Assembly (NCBI GenBank): GCA_964409295.1
Contig: CAYPCV010000236.1
Coordinates: 1 to 8,443, forward strand
Length of the DNA stretch: 8,443 bases
Direction: 5' to 3'
Source of the DNA: UBA1140 sp964409295
Lineage (GTDB): Bacteria; Campylobacterota; Campylobacteria; Campylobacterales; Sulfurovaceae
Shown: one piece after another, positions 1 through 4,777 of the stretch
Layout of the letters: every line of letters starts with the position of its first letter
Numbering within the stretch: the first letter of the stretch is position 1
Position numbers and translations under genes: made by a program
Notes under the pieces: model-generated
What the model saw: only the letters and a program-made list of their open reading frames with translations
Databases searched by the model: none
Told to the model about the DNA's origin: nothing

Positions 1-1328
1 CAGGTTTGATTATCCTCTTGAGGTGTTTCTTTATCTTTATCTTTATCTTTATCTATATCTTTGTCTTTGTCGTTGTCTTTATCTTTGTCTTTGTCTTTAT
101 CTTTGTCTTTATCTTTGTCTTTATCTTTGTCTTTGTCTTTATCTTTGTCTTTATCTTTGTCTTTATCTTTATCTTTATCTTTATCTATTTCCCCATTATC
201 ATTACCAAAGTTGGAATCAGTAGGAAGAGCATCTCCATCTTTATCTTTTCCCCCACTATCATTCCCAAAATTAGAATCATCAGGAAGACCGTCTCCGTCT
301 TTATCTTTACCATCTAACTCTTCTGCTATTCTCTTTTCATCCTCATTCAATCCCAAAAACTCTTTTTCATCTTCGAGGGCTTGAACAATCTCCTCTTTAT
401 TCTTTTCCCAACTTGTATCAAAAGCATTTAATGTATACTTGGTTATAGCTTTAATGGTAGGGATTAATTTCTTATCAAAAATCTCAGGAGAGACTTCTGC
501 AATCAATGAGACAGCCTCTTCTAATATTACATCGCCTTTTTTTGCCTCTCTTTGTGTCTCTTTGAGTGCTTTACTCAACGCTCTATAACTTCTTATTGCA
601 TCCTTAGTTTTATCTCTTAACTCTTTTTTGACAGCCTTTTTTATCTCTCTTGCAATTTTATTAACTTTCATATTAGTTTTTAAAAGTTCCAAGTTTCCTG
701 CTAATGCAACTTCTACAGGGTCTTGTGTCAGAAGTTTAACATCAAGATTAAATAGTAGAGCAAAATCTTTTTGAGTTTGTTCTAATAAACTAAAAAGATC
801 TTCTGGTGTAACTTTAAAGAACTTATCCTGATTTCCTTTGGTCTCTCTCTTATCCTTACTATTTCTCTTCTCTAATTGTTCCAAAATATCATTTGCAATT
901 AAAGTTGAAATAGGGGTAATATTTACCCTGCTATTACCCTTTCCTCTAAATGCCATTAATACCTCTTCAAACTCACTCTTAATTCTAATATCCTCTCCCC
1001 CAAATGCTACTAATGGTACAGAATAATCTTCAGAGACCTTTTGGCTAACATTTAGTTCATAGTATCCTTTTGAGTCACTTTTTGTTAAAGGTTCATTCTT
1101 ATCAAGCTTTCCATCTCTATTAAGGTCTAGAAAAATAGTTGCTCCACTAATCTCTCCATCAACTATTCGCCCTTTAATCAGCGTACTTGATTCATTAATA
1201 TCTGGTGTTACCTCTTCCGTAACTGTAGTGTTTTCCGCTTCTTTTGGATTGTTATCGTTTGTAGGTGAACCATCTGAACATCCAACAATTAAATAACTAC
1301 CCAATATTAAAAGTAATCTTTTTTCCAT
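1..1328 (-). CDS. Predicted surface lipoprotein with calcium-loop repeats and a long Lys-Asp tract (3' end outside window)
   Basis: An open minus-strand frame of 442 codons runs from the ATG at 1328 to the window edge with no stop. The start has a good ribosome site (AGAGGAAA, 1331-1338). Residues 1-16 form a short lipoprotein signal peptide with lipobox IVGC; Cys17 is the only cysteine seen. Residues 50-92 (KGRIVDGEISGATIFLDLN, then DG.LD.NEP and KGYYEL) resemble carboxypeptidase-regulatory-like/Cna-B-type segments carrying an EF-hand-like loop (D68, N70, D72). Residues 135-340 are charged and predicted mainly helical. Residues 341-380 are two 20-residue repeats starting KDKDGD, of thrombospondin type-3-like calcium-loop character. 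Residues 382-433 are almost pure Lys-Asp, followed by KETPQEDNQT at the edge. I infer an exported, membrane-anchored, calcium-binding surface or periplasmic protein. Its function is unknown and what follows the tract cannot be seen. It is divergent from the radical SAM gene. Confidence 0.85.
   Translation of the reverse strand, partial: MEKRLLLILGSYLIVGCSDGSPTNDNNPKEAENTTVTEEVTPDINESSTLIKGRIVDGEISGATIFLDLNRDGKLDKNEPLTKSDSKGYYELNVSQKVSEDYSVPLVAFGGEDIRIKSEFEEVLMAFRGKGNSRVNITPISTLIANDILEQLEKRNSKDKRETKGNQDKFFKVTPEDLFSLLEQTQKDFALLFNLDVKLLTQDPVEVALAGNLELLKTNMKVNKIAREIKKAVKKELRDKTKDAIRSYRALSKALKETQREAKKGDVILEEAVSLIAEVSPEIFDKKLIPTIKAITKYTLNAFDTSWEKNKEEIVQALEDEKEFLGLNEDEKRIAEELDGKDKDGDGLPDDSNFGNDSGGKDKDGDALPTDSNFGNDNGEIDKDKDKDKDKDKDKDKDKDKDKDKDKDKDKDKDKDKDNDKDKDIDKDKDKDKETPQEDNQT
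30..185 (-). repeat. 26-unit hexanucleotide microsatellite encoding (Lys-Asp)n
   Basis: Read on the coding (minus) strand, this is about 26 consecutive AAAGAT/AAAGAC units, 156 bp. Two Lys positions are substituted: Ile at 54-56 and Asn at 72-74. Because the unit is six bases, gain or loss of copies changes the protein by two residues each time without shifting the frame, so it would tune tract length rather than switch the gene on or off. The mix of GAT and GAC preserves a record of past duplications. All three plus-strand frames are also open here, which is a by-product of the repeat. Confidence 0.95.
84..167. repeat. Perfect 42-bp tandem duplication nested inside the microsatellite
   Basis: Writing each plus-strand hexamer as G (TTTGTC) or A (TTTATC), units from 84 read G G A G A G A and from 126 again G G A G A G A. 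The blocks 84-125 and 126-167 are therefore identical over 42 bp, including the silent third-position choices of the Asp codons. This indicates a block duplication on top of single-unit slippage. Confidence 0.9.
189..308 (-). repeat. Two tandem 60-bp repeats encoding calcium-loop units
   Basis: On the coding strand, 308-249 encodes KDKDGDGLPDDSNFGNDSGG and 248-189 encodes KDKDGDALPTDSNFGNDNGE. They match at 16 of 20 residues. Each carries D-x-D-x-D spacing followed by further acidic residues, as in thrombospondin type-3-like calcium loops. They directly precede the Lys-Asp tract in the protein. Confidence 0.9.
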
Positions 1329-1759
1329 AATTTCCTCTATTTTTTATTTAATTTAAAATTTTATCATTCTTTAAGATATTTCTTTTCTTGACTTTTAATT
1401 TCTCTTGAAATTTTTATATTTCAGATAATTATGTTTATTTTCGTAACAATTTTATTTTTTTACATTTATTATAATTGTGCTTTTTTATTAATGTTGTTTT
1501 TTCACAGAAAGCTTTAAGAGAGAATATTTCGATAAAATTAATTTAGCATACCTTGAAAAAAGATTTCCTTACTCAAAATCAAATTGAAAAGAGTGCCAAT
1601 CTTAATTTTTTATTATCTCCTTGTTTCATCATTTCCAATGGTGGAATTTTTATTGGAGTTAAGAGTTGCTAAAAGATTGATTTTCCGTAAAGTTTAATAA
1701 AACAAGAAAAAAGCTTTATAATGTTACAACTAAAAGATTAAAGTAACAAAAGGTAAAAG
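1329..1759. other. AT-rich divergent intergenic region, no convincing gene
   Basis: About 430 bp lie between the divergent lipoprotein and radical SAM genes. The left end holds the lipoprotein ribosome site (1331-1338); TATAAA on the minus strand at 1413-1418 is a possible but weak -10 for it. The right end holds the radical SAM promoter and ribosome site. The middle contains only fragments: an open stretch without a start codon, ending at a TGA near 1588 and including YFDKINLAYLEKRFPYSKSN, and a 19-codon frame at 1638-1697 (MVEFLLELRVAKRLIFRKV). Either could be remnants of a decayed gene or chance. I see no structured RNA that I recognise. Confidence 0.5.
1717..1722 (+). promoter_or_regulatory. 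Probable -10 element for the radical SAM gene
   Basis: A perfect TATAAT follows a T and lies 37 bp before the start codon, giving a predicted transcript start near 1729. No good -35 is seen, as is common for housekeeping promoters in this phylum. The ribosome site AAAAGG (1748-1753) follows, six bases before the ATG. Confidence 0.6.
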
Positions 1760-2674
1760 ATGAATATAATATTTGGTCCAGTAAACTCTAGACGTTTTGG
1801 AAAATCCTTGGGGATTGATTTGAGTCCTTCTAAGAAGCAGTGTAATTTTGATTGTCTCTATTGTGAGCTTGAACCTGCTAAGACGATGGAGTCTTATGAA
1901 GATGTTGTTTCAGTAAAAGAGATTATGGAAGTGTTAAAAGGGTCATTAGCCGAGCATCAAGATATTGATGCCTTGACGGTTACAGCAAATGGCGAACCCA
2001 CACTATATCCCCATCTGTTTGAATTGATGAATGAAATAGATAAGATTAAAGGCAATATCAAAACTCTGATACTCTCTAATTCAGCGATGATTTATAACGA
2101 GAAAACACAAGAGGCATTAATGAAGTTTGATACGGTTAAGCTCTCTTTAGATTGTGCTACAGCACGCTGTCTAAAACGATTAGACCGTGCAGATAAGAGT
2201 ATAAATATTGAATCTATCAAAGATGGTATGTTACTTTTTCGCTCAAAATTTTCTAAAGCATTAATTATAGAGATACTGATGGTAAAAGGGATTAATGATA
2301 GTCTTGAAGAGATAGAGAAACTTAATGAATACTTATTGAAGCTAAATCCTACACGTATTGATATTGGAACGATTGATAGACCACCAGCTTATAAAGTAGA
2401 AGCCTTGAGTTATGAAGAGTTACGAGAAATCTCTTTGACCTTTGATAGCTCTTTACCTATTTATATTGCTTCACGAAAAAAAGTTGTAGAGAAACCATCT
2501 GCATATTCAAATCAAGAAATTTTAGAGACAATAAAAAAACGTCCATTGACACAAGAAGATATAGATGTACTTTTTGATGATATAAGTAAAAAGAGATTAA
2601 AAATTCTAATTGATAATGAAAAGATAAAAATGTTAAATAGTAGTGGATATGACTTTTTTGTGCTAAATTCTTAA
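1760..2674 (+). CDS. Radical SAM protein (COG0731/UPF0026-like) with C-terminal helical domain
   Basis: This 304-residue protein opens with the family signature FGPVNSRR.GKSLGIDLSP and has the [4Fe-4S] cluster motif CNFDCLYC at residues 28-35 (Cys28, Cys32, Cys35). NGEPTL at 77-82 is the GE-type SAM-binding motif. The TIM-barrel-like core runs to about residue 235. The last 60 residues (from about KPSAYSNQEILETIKKR) look like a small winged-helix or helical tail. Such proteins use a reduced cluster to cleave S-adenosylmethionine to a 5'-deoxyadenosyl radical; the substrate of this subfamily is not known to me. The start is supported by AAAAGG six bases upstream and by TATAAT at 1717. It appears monocistronic: a terminator-like hairpin follows directly and the next genes are tRNAs. 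Confidence 0.85.
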   Translation: MNIIFGPVNSRRFGKSLGIDLSPSKKQCNFDCLYCELEPAKTMESYEDVVSVKEIMEVLKGSLAEHQDIDALTVTANGEPTLYPHLFELMNEIDKIKGNIKTLILSNSAMIYNEKTQEALMKFDTVKLSLDCATARCLKRLDRADKSINIESIKDGMLLFRSKFSKALIIEILMVKGINDSLEEIEKLNEYLLKLNPTRIDIGTIDRPPAYKVEALSYEELREISLTFDSSLPIYIASRKKVVEKPSAYSNQEILETIKKRPLTQEDIDVLFDDISKKRLKILIDNEKIKMLNSSGYDFFVLNS

Positions 2675-2682
2675 AAAAAATC

Positions 2683-2711
2683 AAAAACCCCTTGACATAA
2701 AAGGTGTTTTT
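2683..2711 (+). terminator. Likely rho-independent terminator of the radical SAM gene, overlapping the tRNA promoter
   Basis: The arms AAAAACCCCTT (2683-2693) and AAGGTGTTTTT (2701-2711) pair at 10 of 11 positions (C2689 against T2705 mismatched) around a 7-base loop. The right arm ends in five T residues. It begins 9 bp after the stop codon. The GC core is short, so its strength is uncertain. The left arm and loop contain the -35 hexamer of the downstream promoter. Confidence 0.6.
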
Positions 2712-2720
2712 GTCTATAAT
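2692..2720 (+). promoter_or_regulatory. Consensus sigma-70 promoter for the tRNA-Asn pair
   Basis: TTGACA (2692-2697) and TATAAT (2715-2720) are both perfect consensus and separated by exactly 17 bp. The predicted transcript start is near 2727, about 24 bp before the first tRNA. Consensus -35 boxes are unusual in this phylum, which fits a strong stable-RNA promoter. A small inverted repeat, CCACA/TGTGG (2727-2741), sits at the predicted 5' end of the leader. Confidence 0.85.
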
Positions 2721-2750
2721 CGCACTCCACAAAACATGTGGACAAAATGT

Positions 2751-2825
2751 TCCGGATTAGCTCAGCGGTAGAGTAGGTGACTGTTAATCACTTGGTCGCA
2801 GGTTCGAATCCTGCATCCGGAGCCA
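2751..2825 (+). tRNA. tRNA-Asn (GUU), copy 1
   Basis: This is a full 75-base cloverleaf. The 7-bp acceptor stem is TCCGGAT/ATCCGGA, the D stem GCTC/GAGT, and the anticodon stem GGTGA/TCACT with loop CTGTTAA, giving anticodon GTT at 2783-2785. The T arm is GCAGG-TTCGAAT-CCTGC. The discriminator base is G and CCA is encoded. It decodes AAC and AAU. Confidence 0.97.
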
Positions 2826-2854
2826 TTTTACAAAATTTTAAACTTATTATATGT

Positions 2855-2929
2855 TCCGGATTAGCTCAGCGGTAGAGTAGGTGACTGTTAATCACTTGGT
2901 CGCAGGTTCGAATCCTGCATCCGGAGCCA
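2855..2929 (+). tRNA. tRNA-Asn (GUU), copy 2, identical to copy 1
   Basis: It is identical over all 75 bases to the copy 29 bp upstream, with anticodon GTT at 2887-2889 and an encoded CCA. The identity extends only four bases (ATGT) upstream and not downstream. No second consensus promoter is seen in the spacer, so both are probably processed from one transcript. Confidence 0.97.
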
Positions 2930-2966
2930 CTCTCAAAATAAACTCACAATTCAGAAAATAAAAATT

Positions 2967-3170
2967 ATGGCAAAAAAGAAAAAAACGGTAGATTTCTCAA
3001 ATCAGAATATTAGCTTTATAAGTAAAGAAGAGACAATTAAAGTTTTGAGTCTAAACCTTAACAGTATGGATGTTGAAGTTCTCATTGTATACAATGAGAA
3101 GAAGAGAGTTCAAAAGATGCCTTTTGCTCATCTTCCTAAAGAGATTAAAAAAATAATTCGACCTCTTTAA
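2967..3170 (+). CDS. Small lysine-rich protein of unknown function
   Basis: A 67-codon frame starts MAKKKKTVDFSNQN, has a central hydrophobic-alternating stretch (KVLSLNLNSMDVEVLIVYN) that could form beta strands, and ends KEIKKIIRPL. It has no cysteine, signal peptide or membrane segment, and a basic charge overall. I cannot assign a family, although its composition and mixed strand/helix pattern look like a real small protein. The upstream region is A-rich with no recognisable Shine-Dalgarno, so initiation may depend on an unstructured leader. It begins 37 bp after the second tRNA and may be transcribed with the tRNAs. It ends 7 bp before the stop of convergent apt. Confidence 0.65.
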   Translation: MAKKKKTVDFSNQNISFISKEETIKVLSLNLNSMDVEVLIVYNEKKRVQKMPFAHLPKEIKKIIRPL

Positions 3171-3177
3171 ATAATCT

Positions 3178-3720
3178 TTAGTCTATATGTATCACAGAGT
3201 AGACATCAGTATCTATCCCATCACGCCCATTTAAAAAATCTAATTCTAATATAAAACAGGCTTCAACACAATTTGCCCCAACTTTTTTAATTAGTGATAC
3301 AGCTGCTTTTGCTGTTCCTCCTGTTGCTATGAGGTCATCTATTAGGAGTACTCGTGCATTCTCTTTTGGAAACGCATCAATATGCACTTCAACTTCATCA
3401 AATCCATACTCTAATGAGTACTTTTCAGCAACTGTTGTATAGGGAAGTTTTCCTTTTTTACGAATGGGTACAAAGCCAATGTTTAATCGGTCAGCTAAAA
3501 TAGCTCCAAATATAAAGCCTCGTGCATCTATTCCTGCAACATAATCAAGGTTGTACTCTTTGTAACGTTCATTTAAATGATTCATGAGTGTTTTAAATGC
3601 TTCGGGGTTATTTAACATGGTTGTAATGTCTTTGAACACAATACCTTTTTTAGGGAAATCTGGAATTTCTCGAATACTATTTTCTATAATTGCTCTCTCT
3701 TCTTCTGTTAAGCTTGTCAT
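3178..3720 (-). CDS. apt: Adenine phosphoribosyltransferase
   Basis: Apt makes AMP and pyrophosphate from adenine and PRPP in cytosolic purine salvage. The 180-residue product is the usual family length. It begins MTSLTEEERAIIENSIREIP, followed by the typical DFPKKGIVFKDITTML segment. The PRPP-binding motif VLLIDDLIATGGTA lies at residues 124-137, with the hood/substrate loop region RGFIFG near 67-72. I chose the ATG at 3720 over the in-frame ATG at 3816. The former has AAGAG five bases upstream (3726-3730), whereas the 32-residue extension would cross the promoter region, has no family match and would start inside the pyrH ribosome-site region. It is divergent from pyrH and convergent with the small gene at 2967-3170. 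Confidence 0.95.
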   Translation of the reverse strand: MTSLTEEERAIIENSIREIPDFPKKGIVFKDITTMLNNPEAFKTLMNHLNERYKEYNLDYVAGIDARGFIFGAILADRLNIGFVPIRKKGKLPYTTVAEKYSLEYGFDEVEVHIDAFPKENARVLLIDDLIATGGTAKAAVSLIKKVGANCVEACFILELDFLNGRDGIDTDVYSVIHID

Positions 3721-3745
3721 TTTAACTCTTTTTATTTTTTTGTGT

Positions 3746-3751
3746 ATTATA
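3746..3751 (-). promoter_or_regulatory. Probable -10 element for apt
   Basis: ATTATA on the plus strand reads TATAAT on the minus strand, with a predicted start near 3739, about 19 bases ahead of the apt ATG. No consensus -35 is seen. It lies only 7 bp from the opposed pyrH -10. Confidence 0.55.
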
Positions 3752-3758
3752 ACATAAG

Positions 3759-3764
3759 TATAAT
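3759..3764 (+). promoter_or_regulatory. Probable -10 element for the pyrH operon
   Basis: A perfect TATAAT sits 57 bp before the pyrH ATG, with a T-rich block (3731-3741) in the -35 area. This T-rich pattern is typical of sigma-70 promoters in Campylobacterota. The predicted transcript start is near 3771, and the pyrH ribosome site AGAGG lies at 3808-3812. Confidence 0.55.
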
Positions 3765-3821
3765 CAACCAGTTTTAAGAGCGTTTGGGTAAAATCCCCTT
3801 TTAAAACAGAGGTCATAAGTT

Positions 3822-4535
3822 ATGGTAAAAAAAAGAGTACTGGTTAAGTTTTCAGGCGAGGCATTAGCAGGCGAAAATGGCTATGGTATTGACACTCAAA
3901 TCTTGCATTTCATTTCCGAAGAGATTAAATTGTTAATTGATAATGATATTGAAGTAGCTGTTGTTATTGGTGGTGGAAATATTATCCGTGGTGTTTCAGC
4001 TGCTGCTGATGGAGTTATTAAACGAACTTCTGGCGATTATATGGGGATGTTAGCAACCTGTATTAATGGCATTGCTCTACAAGAAGCATTTGAACATGCA
4101 GGTTTAGACGCAAGACTTCTCTCTGCTATTGATATGCAAGAGATTGGCGAATCATTTATTGTTCGTCGTGCTAAAAGACACCTTGAAAAAGGTCGGGTAG
4201 TGGTTTTTGCAGGTGGTACAGGTAACCCTTATTTTACAACCGATACAGCAGGAACATTAAGAGCTTCTGAGATTGAAGCAGAGTGCATTATTAAAGCAAC
4301 CAAAGTTGATGGTGTTTATGATAGAGACCCAAACAAGTTTGATGATGCCGTAAAATTACCAACATTAACCTATGATGAAGCGTTGTCTGACGATATTAAA
4401 GTAATGGACGACACCTCAATCGCATTGGCAAAAGATAATAATCTACCGATTATTGTCTGTAATATGTTTGAAAAAGGGAATCTCTTGGCAATTGTACAGG
4501 GTAATAGAAATCTCTGTTCTGTTGTTGAAGAGTAG
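3822..4535 (+). CDS. pyrH: UMP kinase (uridylate kinase)
   Basis: PyrH phosphorylates UMP to UDP with ATP, the committed step towards UTP and CTP; the bacterial enzyme is a hexamer of the amino-acid-kinase fold. The length of 237 residues is normal. Visible motifs are the phosphate-binding KFSGEAL at 9-15, VVIGGGNIIRG at 47-57, DYMGMLATCINGIALQ at 72-87, the UMP-binding GGTGNPYFTTDTA at 131-143, and the ATP-site KATKVDGVYDRDP at 158-170. All are intact. AGAGG nine bases upstream supports the ATG start. It is the first gene of the probable operon, with rpoZ 27 bp downstream. Bacterial UMP kinases are generally inhibited by UTP and activated by GTP; nothing at sequence level here shows more. 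Confidence 0.97.
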   Translation: MVKKRVLVKFSGEALAGENGYGIDTQILHFISEEIKLLIDNDIEVAVVIGGGNIIRGVSAAADGVIKRTSGDYMGMLATCINGIALQEAFEHAGLDARLLSAIDMQEIGESFIVRRAKRHLEKGRVVVFAGGTGNPYFTTDTAGTLRASEIEAECIIKATKVDGVYDRDPNKFDDAVKLPTLTYDEALSDDIKVMDDTSIALAKDNNLPIIVCNMFEKGNLLAIVQGNRNLCSVVEE

Positions 4536-4562
4536 ATAATAATTTTAAAAGGATAAAAATAT

Positions 4563-4769
4563 ATGAAAATTGAGAAATTAACAGCAATCGCATTAGAAAA
4601 AGTTGACTTTGATAGATACTTGCTCGCAGCAGCAGTTGGAAAACGAGCTTCGGCTATTGCCAATGGTGCAACACCTATGGTTGCTATGGATCCTAAAACT
4701 GAAAAATTTACCGATATTGCTTTAGTAGAAATTGCAGAAGGCAAAATTATTATTAGTACTGAGGTGTAA
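4563..4769 (+). CDS. rpoZ: RNA polymerase omega subunit
   Basis: The 68-residue product carries the omega core pattern. It has KLTAIALEKVDFDRYLLAAA at the N-terminus, VGKRASAIANGA in the helix that embraces the beta-prime C-terminus, and the closing FTDIALVEIAEGKI motif at residues 49-62. Omega assists beta-prime folding and RNA polymerase assembly. AAAAGGA (4547-4553) lies nine bases before the ATG. It is followed by spoT after only 5 bp, an adjacency also seen in E. coli. The N-terminus MKIEK lacks the Met-Ala-Arg start that contributes to the omega-side ppGpp site in E. coli, so that site may be absent; this is inference. Confidence 0.93.
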   Translation: MKIEKLTAIALEKVDFDRYLLAAAVGKRASAIANGATPMVAMDPKTEKFTDIALVEIAEGKIIISTEV

Positions 4770-4777
4770 ATACTTTG
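4761..4777 (+). promoter_or_regulatory. spoT ribosome site inside rpoZ, with TTG start codon
   Basis: GAGG at 4761-4764 falls in the last sense codons of rpoZ (stop 4767-4769) and lies ten bases before the TTG at 4775. No ATG or GTG is available nearby in frame, because TGA at 4760-4762 closes the frame upstream. A ribosome finishing rpoZ would sit on this site, which suggests coupled, modest initiation of spoT. Confidence 0.75.

Noticed and set aside
30..185. CRISPR array or iteron-type origin
   Set aside because: It is a continuous six-base repeat with no spacers, lies inside a coding frame, and no cas or replication gene is nearby.
6..384. Three overlapping plus-strand open frames of repetitive Phe-Ile/Val, Leu-Tyr/Cys or Ser-Leu composition
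   Set aside because: They are by-products of the TTTATC/TTTGTC repeat, which lacks stops in every plus frame. The minus-strand frame has a lipobox, ribosome site and domain patterns.
838..1026. Plus-strand 62-codon frame
   Set aside because: It is antisense to the lipoprotein coding region, without ribosome site or family features.
1638..1697. 19-codon frame MVEFLLELRVAKRLIFRKV as a gene
   Set aside because: Too short, with no ribosome site and no recognisable family; mentioned only as possible debris.
2457..2732. Minus-strand 91-codon frame
   Set aside because: Antisense to the radical SAM gene and overlapping the tRNA promoter; no protein features.
3137..3169. Inverted repeat TAAAGAG/CTCTTTA as a terminator between the convergent genes
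   Set aside because: The loop is 19 bases and the stem AT-rich; too weak to call.
3721..3816. 32-residue N-terminal extension of apt
   Set aside because: It crosses the divergent promoter region and lacks family similarity; the internal ATG at 3720 has a ribosome site and gives the normal length.
4370..4744. Minus-strand 124-codon frame
   Set aside because: Antisense shadow of pyrH and rpoZ, both clearly real.
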